DNA of 64,000 nucleotides from Archangium violaceum (GCF_016887565.1 NZ_CP069396.1:6740001-6804000); one strand, 5' to 3'. Shown: positions 18,792 through 28,348, numbered from the stretch's first letter. The notes: generated by a model not told the origin, from the sequence alone. Translations and numbers: made by a program.

Positions 18792-21700
18792 TCAGCTCCG
18801 TGGAGGGTTCGTCAATTGCGCGGCCTCTGGGCCCAGGAGCCCGCTCCTGCCCTGCTCGATGAACGCGAGAGCGACATAGGCCTGGAGATCCTCGGGGTGC
18901 TGTGGATCACGCAGCACCTCCCGCAGAAACGAGGAGGGATCTCCCGAGGTGAGATCCGTCCGCGCTTCTGGCCACCCCGCTCGCAACAAGAGGTTCTGTA
19001 TGCCGCGCAACACGGGCGTGGGCGGGAGGTGCTCGCCGAGCTTCACCACCTCCAGGCCCCGTTCCAACAAATCGGGATGATCACCGGCGGCCAACCCAAT
19101 CCCAATCCGCGCGAGCGGACGATTTCGCAGGAGGAACTCGTCGGAGGCTCCTCGGAGCGCCTTGCCGAGATGCGCATCATATTGGAACCACTCCTCGGGA
19201 CTCCTTGTCTCGCCCATGACTCGCGCGATCAGCTCCACCAACGCGCTGACCTCGGACAACTGCTTCCCTTCCAGATACTGAAGCAACTTGTCGAGCGGCC
19301 AGTACGGGGAACGCTCGATGGATCGCCGCCACCTGTACCCCCCGCTATTTTCCTCGGCGAACACGCGCCGGACCCAGGCCGGGAAGTGCGCGGGCCGGTA
19401 TTCGGATTCGAGGACCCGAAGCAGGAAGCCATCGGCCTCTCCCGATTCGAAGGCGCCTCGAGCCTCGGGCCACCCCATGAGGAGCAACAGGTGCTTGAGG
19501 TCGAAGGCCGCGGGCGACTGCCAGTGGACATCACCAAGACCGACAACCGCGAGGCCCCGAGCCAACAACTCGGGCCGAAGCTCCGAGCATAGCGAGATGC
19601 CCAGCTGCGCGAGCCGCCGGTTCTCCCGGAGGAGCTCATCGGGCACGGAGCTGAGGAACGCCCCCAACGCATCCACCCGCTCGCGCCACTGCTCCGGACT
19701 CACGGCTTCGAGCTGCGCCCTCCTCACGAGTGCCTCCAGCTCCACGTCCGGGCGCTCCAGGCGCTGCCCGAGGCGGGAGGCATCGCGAAGGCTTTCGTCC
19801 GCGAGTGCCAGCTCTCCGCTGGACGAAGCGAGCTCGGCGCGAAGCAGGAGCAGCGGCACCGTGGATTCGCCCGCGGCCGGCATCGCGGAGGCCAGACCCT
19901 GCTCCACCACTTCCAGCGCCTCCTGTGCCCTGTTCTCGGCCATCAGCGCCCGCGCCTCGATCTCGTAAAGCGGACTGCCAGCGGTGCGCTCCCTACGCTC
20001 CCCCAGGAGAGAGAGCGCATGCTCGGTGTTCCCCCGTTGTAGAAGCACCTCACACCTTCTCCTCACACCGTGTTCCCAATCCGCGAGCCCGGCCTGGACC
20101 CGGACCTCCTTCGACAACTCCAGACCCAATCGGGTCGCGAGGTACGGGCGGACATGGACCGGCACCTCGTCCACCGCGTTGAGCAGGAACTGCTCGACAC
20201 CCTTCATCCATCGCGGGTCCACGAGCTCCGCTGGCTGTCCCAGCGCGAGCCGGTGATAGAGCTCCTCGGCCCGGCTCGCGAGATCCTGCTTCCCAGCGTA
20301 GTAACTGATGGCGTTCTCGTGGATCTCGCTGACACGTACGGGCATCTCGGCCCTGAGCGCATCCAGCATGATCCGCCGCACGTCCGTCCGGTGGTGCAGA
20401 GAGCCGTCCGCCGCGGGAGAGACGAGCGAGACCTCGCGCTGGAGCGCGGAGAAGAGCGCCGCCGCCTGCTGGGGCCCCTCGAGCGAGAGCCCGCACGGAC
20501 CCGCGAGCACCTGCTCGATGATCTCCGGTGTGATCCGACGCACCGTCAACCCGGGATGCGCGAGCTTGCGCACCTTCGGATCATGGATGTGATCGAGAAT
20601 CCGCCGGTAGAGCTGGCCCTGGATGATCGCTTCGCGCGCACTGAACAGGAACAACCGACGCGTCTTCAACCCGGAGATGCCGTCACGGCCCACCTCCTGA
20701 TGCAGGGCCACATCCGCCGCCAGCTTCAGCGTGAGGGGATTTCCCCCGAGCTGCGACACGAGCGCGTGGATCACCTCGGAATCGGTCAAGCCGTTCAGCC
20801 GCAACAGCTCGCGGGCCGAGTCCTCGTCGAGCTCGATGAGGGGGAGGGACTTCGCATCGAGCGTTGGCTCGGGCGCCCGGCCGCAGATCACGGTGCGGAG
20901 CTCCGGGTAGGAGGCCTGGAGCCAGGAGAGGAACGTCCGGACTCCGTCCACGAGATCACTGCCCCGGAACTGCACCTCCTCGAACGTGTCGAGGATGAGG
21001 AGGAACGGGCGTCTCCGGCGCTTGCCCTCGTACGGAATCTGCGCGAGTGACATGCCAAAGACCCGTACGAGCTCCCGACGGGCCTGCATGGGGGTTGGGA
21101 GTGGCCCGTAGAGGTTGCTCACCGTGGTGACGGTCGTCGGAGCATCCATCCCCACGTAGTCGCGCTCGCTCCGCGGCAGGACCGGAGTCTGGGGCACATT
21201 CTCCGGGGGCTGGAACCCCTCCTGGTAGACCTGCGCATGGTCGGACCGCAGTACCGGCTCCTCGCACACCCAGCGGAAATGATCAGCCCATGGCCGTAGC
21301 CGCGGAAACTGCTGCGCGAGCTGGCGCGCGGCCTCGGCGAGCAGCGTCTCCGGCCGGTGCGGCGTGAGCGTCGGGTCGTCGAAATCGAGGTAGGCGAACG
21401 GGACCTGGACATCACCGCTGGTGTGTTCGAGCAGGAAGCGAGAGAGGAGCGCGGACTTGCCCATTCCCCCTGGGCCGTGCACGAGGAGTGGCGCACGCTG
21501 CTTCACGCCGAGAAGATCGCGGGTGGACTCCAAGACGCTCTGCGTGAACGACACGTTGATGAGCCCGACGTAGTCGCGAAGTGTCTGGAGCTCCTCCTTC
21601 CGGCCACAGAACCGTTCACCCGCGAGGTACCTGAAGGGCTCCATGAGCCGGCCCTGCTCCAACCGCTCGCGCACCTCCTCTGGAGAGGGAAGCTCCGGAA

Positions 21701-22163
21701 GCACCGGGCGGAACCAGTGCACCACGCGCAACGTGCAGGCCAGCTCGTCCGGGCGCTGTTCCCCGAGCGGCCTGGCCGTTCCCCGAAGACACGAGGCGAG
21801 GGTCTGCTGCAGGAGATCCGGCTCGGGCGGTGCGTTCAGGTCGAGCGCGCGCAGGAGCGCTTCGCGCGTTCCCAGCCGTGCGATGGCGGCCTCGCGTACG
21901 GACTGACGGAGCGTCCAACGCTTCGGGCCCGAAGACGAGGGGACGGTCTCACAGTCATCCATGAGATGCTGGAGCCCGTGGCCTTGCACCTCGGGGGGAC
22001 CCGCGATTCGCAGCGTGGTGGGTTCGAAGGAAGAGAGCACGCACGCCGCCGTGCGGTACTCCCAACGGAGCGGGGAAATCTCCTCGGTGCGCGGAGCTGC
22101 CGCGGGGCGGGACAGCCGGCGCATGGCCTCTTCCAACGTGAGTTTCCGCTCAGTGGGCTGCAT
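18792..22163 (-). CDS. STAND-type P-loop NTPase with C-terminal helical repeats
   Basis: A 1123-residue protein. Residues 1-180 are a helical N-terminal region of unknown family. The NTPase follows: an FCGRKEEL motif (185-192), Walker A GPGGMGKS (230-237), Walker B LLILD (388-392) and a sensor-like arginine in ICGRAPE. This arrangement matches STAND NTPases, which act as switchable signalling hubs. A winged-helix-like stretch and then about 500 residues of paired helices (TPR-like) make up the C-terminal half. Two segments near residues 870 and 1010 repeat the pattern 'LL.RG..VV.LG...W/LPP'. It overlaps the upstream ATPase gene by 14 bases and is followed by the protease gene. It probably senses a trigger through its repeats. 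Confidence 0.82.
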   Translation of the reverse strand: MQPTERKLTLEEAMRRLSRPAAAPRTEEISPLRWEYRTAACVLSSFEPTTLRIAGPPEVQGHGLQHLMDDCETVPSSSGPKRWTLRQSVREAAIARLGTREALLRALDLNAPPEPDLLQQTLASCLRGTARPLGEQRPDELACTLRVVHWFRPVLPELPSPEEVRERLEQGRLMEPFRYLAGERFCGRKEELQTLRDYVGLINVSFTQSVLESTRDLLGVKQRAPLLVHGPGGMGKSALLSRFLLEHTSGDVQVPFAYLDFDDPTLTPHRPETLLAEAARQLAQQFPRLRPWADHFRWVCEEPVLRSDHAQVYQEGFQPPENVPQTPVLPRSERDYVGMDAPTTVTTVSNLYGPLPTPMQARRELVRVFGMSLAQIPYEGKRRRRPFLLILDTFEEVQFRGSDLVDGVRTFLSWLQASYPELRTVICGRAPEPTLDAKSLPLIELDEDSARELLRLNGLTDSEVIHALVSQLGGNPLTLKLAADVALHQEVGRDGISGLKTRRLFLFSAREAIIQGQLYRRILDHIHDPKVRKLAHPGLTVRRITPEIIEQVLAGPCGLSLEGPQQAAALFSALQREVSLVSPAADGSLHHRTDVRRIMLDALRAEMPVRVSEIHENAISYYAGKQDLASRAEELYHRLALGQPAELVDPRWMKGVEQFLLNAVDEVPVHVRPYLATRLGLELSKEVRVQAGLADWEHGVRRRCEVLLQRGNTEHALSLLGERRERTAGSPLYEIEARALMAENRAQEALEVVEQGLASAMPAAGESTVPLLLLRAELASSSGELALADESLRDASRLGQRLERPDVELEALVRRAQLEAVSPEQWRERVDALGAFLSSVPDELLRENRRLAQLGISLCSELRPELLARGLAVVGLGDVHWQSPAAFDLKHLLLLMGWPEARGAFESGEADGFLLRVLESEYRPAHFPAWVRRVFAEENSGGYRWRRSIERSPYWPLDKLLQYLEGKQLSEVSALVELIARVMGETRSPEEWFQYDAHLGKALRGASDEFLLRNRPLARIGIGLAAGDHPDLLERGLEVVKLGEHLPPTPVLRGIQNLLLRAGWPEARTDLTSGDPSSFLREVLRDPQHPEDLQAYVALAFIEQGRSGLLGPEAAQLTNPPRS

Positions 22164-23265
22164 TCGCTGCCTCCTGGACGGGCTCGCTGGCGGATTGCGG
22201 TTCGGGCACCTGGAGCAGGAGCTCCAGCACCTCCTGGACGGCCTTGCGGATCTGTCGCTGCCACGAGGGATCCGCCGGAGCTACCGTCACGCGCTCGAGC
22301 ACCTTGTCGACCGCCAGCTGGACGATGGCGGCTCGCTCCTCGGGAGGCTGCCCCTCGACGTGCGGGAGGACCTTGTCGAAGAACTCCATCAGGTGCGAGC
22401 GCTCCACGGGGCGCACCTCCTCTACCTCGAAGTGGCATTCGAGAGGCTCGAGCAGTTTGGGATCGTAGTCGAACAGGATGAGCCGTCCGTCCACGCCGTT
22501 GAGCGCCTGCGAAATCTGGCTCACGAGCTGATGGATGAGGCTCTGGGTCCCCGGGGACGCTCCCCGGAAGCCGTCGAGCACGAGCCAGAACGGCCTCTGC
22601 TCGTTCAGTCTGGAGATGATCCAGAAACACAACTTCTGGGCCCAGCGCCGCTCCTGCTCCTGTTGCTCGGGCATGCCCGAGCACTCCTTGTCCACCAGGG
22701 AGACGATCGACTTCGCCACGTCATCCGGTGGGTAGGTGTCCGCCAGGCCGCTCTCGGCCGGGAAGTAGAACGGGATGAAGCCGGAGAAGGCCTCGTTGAG
22801 GTGCTTGATGTACCACTTCGAATAGGACTTCCCGATCTGCGTCGGGCCGTTCACCACCAGCACCCGCGTCTTGTTGTCCTTGGAGACGAAGCGGCGGAGC
22901 ACCGCGCGGAACCGCTCGCGATCCAGGAAGGGGCCGTTGTGGAGCAGGTACTGCCTGAAGGGATCCACCCGATCCTGCTGGGCCTTGTGGGCCTCCAGCT
23001 GGGCGAGCAACGCCTTGAGCTCGGGATACGTCTTGAAATTGGGCAGCCGGAGCAGCTTCAGGATGAGCGGCTCGTCGGGAGCAAGGCCCTCCAACTCGAG
23101 GAGGTTGAGCAGGGTCCCGATCTGGGCATCGATGTTCGGCTCGATGGTGAGGCGGTTGCGAACGGACTGGCCCAGCCAGGCACCGATGGTGAGCAGCGGC
23201 TGGGGTCCGATCTGCTCGCTGATGTGCCGGTAGAGCACGTCTCGTTGAGTCCGCTCGAGAAGCAT
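22150..23265 (-). CDS. P-loop ATPase with an N-terminal EAD-like helical domain
   Basis: A 371-residue protein from ATG 23265 (a GTG six codons upstream is also open). Residues 1-95 are helical (LLERTQRDVLYRHISEQIG...) and resemble an effector- or death-like adaptor domain. The ATPase part has Walker A GPTQIGKS (140-147) and Walker B FWLVLDGF with D231. It lacks the repeats of its neighbour. It is the first gene of the three-gene operon and its end overlaps the STAND gene start by 14 bases, which implies coupled synthesis and probably a complex. I cannot name the ATPase family beyond P-loop/AAA-like. Confidence 0.75.
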   Translation of the reverse strand: MLLERTQRDVLYRHISEQIGPQPLLTIGAWLGQSVRNRLTIEPNIDAQIGTLLNLLELEGLAPDEPLILKLLRLPNFKTYPELKALLAQLEAHKAQQDRVDPFRQYLLHNGPFLDRERFRAVLRRFVSKDNKTRVLVVNGPTQIGKSYSKWYIKHLNEAFSGFIPFYFPAESGLADTYPPDDVAKSIVSLVDKECSGMPEQQEQERRWAQKLCFWIISRLNEQRPFWLVLDGFRGASPGTQSLIHQLVSQISQALNGVDGRLILFDYDPKLLEPLECHFEVEEVRPVERSHLMEFFDKVLPHVEGQPPEERAAIVQLAVDKVLERVTVAPADPSWQRQIRKAVQEVLELLLQVPEPQSASEPVQEAANAAH

Positions 23266-23395
23266 CACGGGCGATGCGAGCACATCCCCCGATGTCCGTG
23301 CAACCGGACGGAGGGAAATGTCGGCCGTGCGTGTTAAGACTCAGTGACCTGCGCGGTAGACCCGACGCACGAACCGACCCTCTTCGCCTTCCAAC

Positions 23396-24031
23396 ATGAC
23401 CGCTGCCCAGACCGCCAAGACACTCCTCGCCCGCCTGCGCGAGGCCCATCCAGATGCCCGCTACGAGCTCAACTGGAAGACGCCCTTCGAGCTGCTCGTC
23501 GCCACCATCCTCGCCGCGCAGTGCACCGACGAGCGCGTCAACCGGGTGACCGCCACCCTCTTCCAGAAGTACCGCGGCCCCCAGGCCTTCGCCGACGCCG
23601 ACACCGCCGGGCTCGAGGAGGACCTCAAGCCCACCGGCTTCTTCAAGCAGAAGACGAAGTCCGTCCAGGCCATGAGCCGCGCGCTGCTCCAGAACTTCCG
23701 GGGCGAGGTGCCGAAGACGATCGAGGAGATGATCACCCTGCCCGGCGTGGCCCGCAAGACGGCCAACGTGGTGCTCAACACCGCGTTCAACCTCCCCTCG
23801 GGCATCATCGTCGACACGCACGTGGCCCGGGTCAGCCAGCGCATGGGCCTCACCAAGAAGGAGAAGGGCGAGGAGATCGAGAAGGATCTCATGAAGCTGA
23901 TCCCCCAGGACGCGTGGACCTTCTTCGGGCCCGCCACCGTGCTGCACGGCCGCTACACCTGCACGGCCCGCAAGCCCAAGTGCGACGCCTGCCCCGTCAA
24001 CGACATCTGTCCGAAGATCGGGATCGAGTAG
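23396..24031 (+). CDS. nth: Endonuclease III (DNA glycosylase/AP lyase)
   Basis: A 211-residue HhH-GPD glycosylase of normal Nth length. The helix-hairpin-helix LPGVARKTANVV contains the catalytic lysine (about K121). The essential aspartate lies in VDTHVAR (about D140). The C-terminal [4Fe-4S] cluster loop is complete with C-x6-C-x2-C-x5-C. It removes oxidised pyrimidines in base excision repair. It is transcribed away from the EAD operon across about 130 bases, and converges with an aldo/keto reductase gene. Confidence 0.95.
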   Translation: MTAAQTAKTLLARLREAHPDARYELNWKTPFELLVATILAAQCTDERVNRVTATLFQKYRGPQAFADADTAGLEEDLKPTGFFKQKTKSVQAMSRALLQNFRGEVPKTIEEMITLPGVARKTANVVLNTAFNLPSGIIVDTHVARVSQRMGLTKKEKGEEIEKDLMKLIPQDAWTFFGPATVLHGRYTCTARKPKCDACPVNDICPKIGIE

Positions 24032-24049
24032 GCGCCGCACCCCGGCGGC

Positions 24050-25006
24050 TCAGCGGGAGAAGTCCTCGAGCTCCCGCTGCTCGGCGGGCGAGAGCCGGAA
24101 GTCCATGGCGCCGATGAAGCCGTCCACCTGCTCGGCGCTGCGGGCTCCCACGATGGCACCGGTGACGGCCGAGTGCCGCAGCGTCCACGCGATGGCCACG
24201 TCGGTGGCCGCGCGCCCGTGCCGCGCGCCGATCTCCTTCAGCTTCTCCACCAGCGCCAGGTGCTTCGACAGCTTGGGCTCCTGGAAGTCCGAGCTGCGCC
24301 GCCGCCAGTCGTCCTGGGGGAACTTCGCGATGCGCTCGCGCGTCATCGCACCCGTCAGCAGGCCCGACGCCATGGGCGAGTACACGATGACGCCGATGCG
24401 CTGCCGCTCGCAGTACGGGAGGATCTCCTTCTCGATGTCCCGGTGGATGAGCGAGTACGGCGGCTGCAACGAGGTGATGGGCGCGATGCGGTGCGCCAGC
24501 TCCATCTGCTTCACGTTGAAGTTGGAGACGGCGATCCACCGGACCTTGCCCTGGCGTTGCAGCTCGGCCATGGCCGTCCAGCCCTCCTCGATGCCCTTCA
24601 GCGAGTCGCCCTCGAGCGGCCAGTGGATCTGATAGAGGTCGATGGTGTCCACCTGGAGCCGGCGCAGGCTCGCCTCACACTCGCGCCGGATGGAGTCCGC
24701 GCTGATGTCGTTGCGGACCTGCCGGTTCGCGTCCCAGACGAGGCCGCACTTGGTGAAGATGTACGGCCGGTTCGAGCGGCCCTTCAGGGCGCGCGCGACG
24801 ACGTCCTCCGAGTGACCGAGCCCGTACACGGCGGCGGTGTCGATCCAGTTGATGCCACGCTCGATCGAGCGGTGGATGGCGCGGATGGACTGCTCGTCAT
24901 CCTGCGGCCCCCAGGCGAAGGCCCAGTCCGCGCCGCCAATGGCCCAGGCGCCGAAGCCAATCGGTGTGATGTGAAGATCGGAATTACCGAGCTGCCGCTT
25001 CTCCAT
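24050..25006 (-). CDS. Aldo/keto reductase
   Basis: A 318-residue (alpha/beta)8 NADPH-dependent oxidoreductase. The catalytic tetrad is visible: Asp in DTAAVYG, Tyr in VYGLGHSE, Lys in FTKCG and His in YQIHWP. The cofactor segment near the C-terminus (VGARSAEQVDGF) is normal. The sequence is like the AKR11/AKR13 general-stress type. The substrate is unknown. Convergent with nth. Confidence 0.92.
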   Translation of the reverse strand: MEKRQLGNSDLHITPIGFGAWAIGGADWAFAWGPQDDEQSIRAIHRSIERGINWIDTAAVYGLGHSEDVVARALKGRSNRPYIFTKCGLVWDANRQVRNDISADSIRRECEASLRRLQVDTIDLYQIHWPLEGDSLKGIEEGWTAMAELQRQGKVRWIAVSNFNVKQMELAHRIAPITSLQPPYSLIHRDIEKEILPYCERQRIGVIVYSPMASGLLTGAMTRERIAKFPQDDWRRRSSDFQEPKLSKHLALVEKLKEIGARHGRAATDVAIAWTLRHSAVTGAIVGARSAEQVDGFIGAMDFRLSPAEQRELEDFSR

Positions 25007-25111
25007 GAGTGTGTGCCTCTCCTTGTTCGATCCGGGGGCGGAGTGTGGATCGTGCGTCCTCGGGGATCCACGAGCGTCTGCCGGGCAATCCGCTTCCTCC
25101 CGGCCCGGTGT

Positions 25112-25819
25112 TCACTTGCTGGCGCGGGCCACCCGGGCGAAGTGATGGGCGAGCCGTTCGAGGATCTCCCGTGCCTCGGGCTCGGCCGCGCGCAGCTTGG
25201 GCAGCTGGGAGCGCAGCTCGTCCAGGTTCTTCTCGTACAGTTCGACCAGCTCCTCCGCCCCCTCGGTGAACCAGCGATCCAGCTCGTCCGCGGTGAGCTC
25301 CAGGTGGAACTGGAACCCGTACGAGGCACCGAGCCGGAACGCCTGCTGCGAGTAGCGATCCGTCGACGCCAGGAGCGTGGCTCCCTGCACGGGCTTGAAG
25401 GTGTCCTGGTGCCAATGGGCCACGGTGGTGCGCGGACGCACACCAGCGAGGACCGGATCCGCCAGCCCCTCCTTCGTCCAGCGCACGGGCGCCACGCCGA
25501 CCTCCAGCCCGTTCTTCCCGACGAAGACCTCGGAGCCGGCGGCGGCCGCCAGGAGCTGCGCGCCCAGGCAGATGCCGAGCACCGGCAGCCCCAGCGCGAG
25601 CCGCTCGGTGAGCAGCGCCAGCTCCTCGCCCAGGAAGGGGTGTCGCTCCGCCTCGTAGACGCCCATGGGGCCTCCGAGCACCACGACCAGCTCCGCATCC
25701 ACGTCCTCCCGCTTCACGGTGCGGAAGCGCTTCACCAGCGTGAAGCCCGCCGCCTCCAGGGCGGGGCCGAGCAGTCCCGAGCCCTCGTGTTCCTCGTGCT
25801 GCATCACCACCGCGCGCAT
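25112..25819 (-). CDS. Class I glutamine amidotransferase-like protein
   Basis: A 235-residue protein from ATG 25819, preceded by an AGGAGG ribosome site. Triad residues of class I amidotransferases are present: the cysteine in GICLGAQLLA, and the histidine and glutamate in FQFHLE. The loop LGGPMGVYE is the usual oxyanion segment. It stands alone, with no synthetase domain, like the many GMP-synthase-like stand-alone amidotransferases that may hydrolyse gamma-glutamyl compounds. The partner is unknown. Confidence 0.88.
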   Translation of the reverse strand: MRAVVMQHEEHEGSGLLGPALEAAGFTLVKRFRTVKREDVDAELVVVLGGPMGVYEAERHPFLGEELALLTERLALGLPVLGICLGAQLLAAAAGSEVFVGKNGLEVGVAPVRWTKEGLADPVLAGVRPRTTVAHWHQDTFKPVQGATLLASTDRYSQQAFRLGASYGFQFHLELTADELDRWFTEGAEELVELYEKNLDELRSQLPKLRAAEPEAREILERLAHHFARVARASK

Positions 25820-25905
25820 GGCACCTCCTGGGACGGAGTCGGCGCATAGCCTACCCCCCGGGGTCTCGGAGCCGAACGCCAATGTGCGGTATGACTCGGG
25901 TCCTC

Positions 25906-26790
25906 ATGGAAACAGCTCAGTGCCCGAAGCACCCCTTCGCCACCGCGACCCTCACCTGCGCTCGCTGCGGCTCGTTCGCCTGCCCGTCATGCACCAGCAC
26001 GGCGGATGCCACCCTGTGCGCCGACTGCGGGGCACGGTTCGCCACGGCGTCCCTCGACGTGGGAGACACCCTGCAGCAGGCCTTCCAGGTGCTCCTGCGG
26101 CATCCCCAGGCGCTCCTGGCCTTCGGCGTGGCCTCGGTCGTCTTCGGCCTGGCCACGATGCCCCTTACGCTGTCGCTGACCGCCGCGCAGAAGCTGGCCG
26201 CCACCCAGCCCTTCGAGGCGCTGGCCGGGATGATGCCCGCATGGTTGGGCATCATGGTCGCCAGCTCCGTCTTCTCGGCCGTGTCCTACTCGATCTTCGT
26301 CCTCTTCCTCGGGGATGCGCTGGCGGGCCGCGAGCGCCCGTTCGGCGAGCTGGCCCGTGAGGGGCTCGGCCGGGCCCTGCCGATGCTCGGGCTGAACCTC
26401 CTGCTCGGACTCGTCCTGGGCATCGGCTTCATGCTGTGCTTCGTGCCGGGCATCTTCCTGGGCACGGCCCTGGCGCTCGCCATCCCCGCGTTGGTGCTGG
26501 AGCCGGCGGGCCCCATCGACTCGCTGACGCTCTCCTGGGAGCGCACCGACGGTCACCGCTGGAACGTCTTCTTCGTGATGCTGGTCGGCGGGGCGATCTT
26601 CATGGCCGTGGCCTTCGTGAGCGGAATCGGGAACCTCGTGCTGCAGCCCCTCGGCACGGTGGGCACGGTGGTGGGCACCACGGTGGCCAACGCCATGAAC
26701 TCGGTGGGCATCACCCTCTTCTTGTCGCTCCTCGTGATCTGCTACCAGCGCCTGTCCGGGCGGTGGAGCCCTGGCGCTGAGTCCCGGTGA
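25906..26790 (+). CDS. B-box-like zinc-finger integral membrane protein
   Basis: A 294-residue protein. Residues 1-45 hold a B-box-like zinc site (CPKHP..TCARCGSFACPSC..LCADC), a form common on bacterial membrane proteins. About five hydrophobic segments follow, with a central loop GDALAGRERPFGELAREGLGR between the second and third. I chose ATG 25906 because the zinc box begins there; ATGs at 25882 and 25891 are also in frame. Its last 80 bases overlap antisense with the end of the MocR-type gene. Confidence 0.72.
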   Translation: METAQCPKHPFATATLTCARCGSFACPSCTSTADATLCADCGARFATASLDVGDTLQQAFQVLLRHPQALLAFGVASVVFGLATMPLTLSLTAAQKLAATQPFEALAGMMPAWLGIMVASSVFSAVSYSIFVLFLGDALAGRERPFGELAREGLGRALPMLGLNLLLGLVLGIGFMLCFVPGIFLGTALALAIPALVLEPAGPIDSLTLSWERTDGHRWNVFFVMLVGGAIFMAVAFVSGIGNLVLQPLGTVGTVVGTTVANAMNSVGITLFLSLLVICYQRLSGRWSPGAESR

Positions 26791-28255
26791 CCGTGGCGAG
26801 GGCGCGCACCATGCGCCGCACCGCCTCGGCCAGCTCGGACTCCTTGCGCGCGGCGAAGCCCAGCCGCACCGCGGGCACGGGCCGCTCGTCGAAGCCGAAG
26901 ACGCTCCCCGGTGTGAAGGACACGCCCTCCTCCAGCCCCGCCCGCGACCAGGCGGCGGCGTCCACCTCCGGCGCGCAGTGGGCCCACAGGGCCATGCCTC
27001 CCGCCGGAGGTGAGACGGTGAGCACGTCCGGCAGCTCTCGCGCCAGCGCCTCCACCAGGGCGTCCCGCCGGTCGCGGTAGACGCCTCGCATCTTGCGGAC
27101 GTGGCGCTGGACCTCGCCCTCCTCCAGCAGCTCGGCCACGGCCGCTTCCAGGGCGGTGTCGCCCTGCCGATCCACCGCCTCGCGCACCCCGAGCGCGTGC
27201 TCCAGGAAGGGCGGTGGCGCGGCGAGGAAGCCCAGGCGCAGGGCCGGCGCCAGCACCTTGGACAGCGTTCCCACGTACAGCACCAGCCCGTCCCGATCCG
27301 CGCTCGCCAGCGGCAGGACGGGGCGGCCCTCGTAGTGGAACTCATGGTCGTAGTCGTCCTCGATCAGGGCCACGCGGTGCTCGCGGGCCCACGCCAGCAG
27401 CGCGAGCCGCCGCGCCGGGGAGAGCGTCACGGTGGTGGGGTACTGGTGGTGGGGCGTGAGGTAGACGGCCCGCACCGGCGTGCGCTGGGAGAGGGACGCG
27501 AGGGCCTCCACGCTCAGGCCCTCCGCGTCCACGGGGACGGGCACGAGCCGGGCCCCGGCGAGCTGGAGCGCATGCCAGGCGGGACGGTAGCCGGGAGTCT
27601 CCACCGCCACGGTGTCCCCGGGCCGCAGCAGGGTGCGCGCGACCAGATCCAGCGCGCCCTGGCTGCCCCGGGTGATGACCAGATCGTCCGCGCTGACGGC
27701 GAGCCCCCGCAGCGAGGAGAGCATGTCGGCGAGCGCGGCGCGGAGGCGGGGGTGGCCGTTCGGATCCCCGTAGCCGAGCACGCGGTTGCCATGGAGCTTC
27801 AGCGCCCGGCGGTAGGCTCGCGCGAGGAGGGCGGCGGGCAGCAGCCGGATGTCCGGGACGCCTCCCGCGAGGACGATCGTTCCGCGAGGAGGCTCGGGGT
27901 GCTCGCGGCGCAGGGGCGCGGCGGCCGGAAGCGCGAAGCCCACCCGCGAGGGCATGGCCGCGCGAGGGGCTCCGGCGACGGGCCGGGCGGGAACGTCCGG
28001 CAGCGTGGGAGAGACGAAGGTGGCCCGCGCCGCCGAGGTGGCGATCCACCCCTGGGTCTCCAGCTCCCGGTAGGCGGCGAGCACGGTGTTGCGGTGCACG
28101 CCGAGCGACTCGGCCAGGGTACGGCTGCCCGGCAGGGGCGAGCCGGGCGGGAGCCGGCCCCTGCGGATGTCGTCCTCCAGCGCGCGGGCGATGCGCACGA
28201 AGAGGGGCGTCGGCGACGGAGCGTGGAGGTCGAGCGGGAGATCCCATCCCTTCAT
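26711..28255 (-). CDS. MocR-family transcription regulator (GntR HTH fused to aminotransferase fold)
   Basis: A 514-residue fusion. Residues 1-75 are a GntR-type winged helix (DIRRGRLPPGSPLPGSRTLAESLGVHRNTV). Residues about 120-480 are a class I aminotransferase fold with the PLP-binding lysine in VGTLSKVLAP and the conserved DDYDHEF and YLTPHHQYP motifs. Members sense pyridoxal phosphate or an amino compound. It is divergent from a PNPOx-like gene, and the perfect inverted repeat in the gap is a probable binding site. The last 80 bases overlap antisense with the neighbouring membrane-protein gene, and the C-terminal 30 residues look non-conserved. Confidence 0.92.
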   Translation of the reverse strand: MKGWDLPLDLHAPSPTPLFVRIARALEDDIRRGRLPPGSPLPGSRTLAESLGVHRNTVLAAYRELETQGWIATSAARATFVSPTLPDVPARPVAGAPRAAMPSRVGFALPAAAPLRREHPEPPRGTIVLAGGVPDIRLLPAALLARAYRRALKLHGNRVLGYGDPNGHPRLRAALADMLSSLRGLAVSADDLVITRGSQGALDLVARTLLRPGDTVAVETPGYRPAWHALQLAGARLVPVPVDAEGLSVEALASLSQRTPVRAVYLTPHHQYPTTVTLSPARRLALLAWAREHRVALIEDDYDHEFHYEGRPVLPLASADRDGLVLYVGTLSKVLAPALRLGFLAAPPPFLEHALGVREAVDRQGDTALEAAVAELLEEGEVQRHVRKMRGVYRDRRDALVEALARELPDVLTVSPPAGGMALWAHCAPEVDAAAWSRAGLEEGVSFTPGSVFGFDERPVPAVRLGFAARKESELAEAVRRMVRALATVTGTQRQGSTARTGAGSRSRGATRRG

Positions 28256-28282
28256 GGGGTAGAGCCTGCCGGGGTTCGCGGC

Positions 28283-28329
28283 ACTGGTCCATCCAATTTG
28301 TCGGAACTGGGCCTGTCAGATGGACCAGT
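28283..28329. promoter_or_regulatory. Inverted repeat between MocR-type regulator and PNPOx-like gene
   Basis: ACTGGTCCATC (28283-28293) and GATGGACCAGT (28319-28329) are perfect 11-base inverted copies with centres 36 bases apart. A half-similar AACTGGGCC lies between them. The pair sits in the 93-base gap between two divergent genes, the layout usual for MocR regulators and their targets. TGGTCCA/TGGACCA cores are plausible MocR sites. Binding by the adjacent regulator is inferred. Confidence 0.6.
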
Positions 28330-28348
28330 ACCGGAGCATGTAGAGGGC

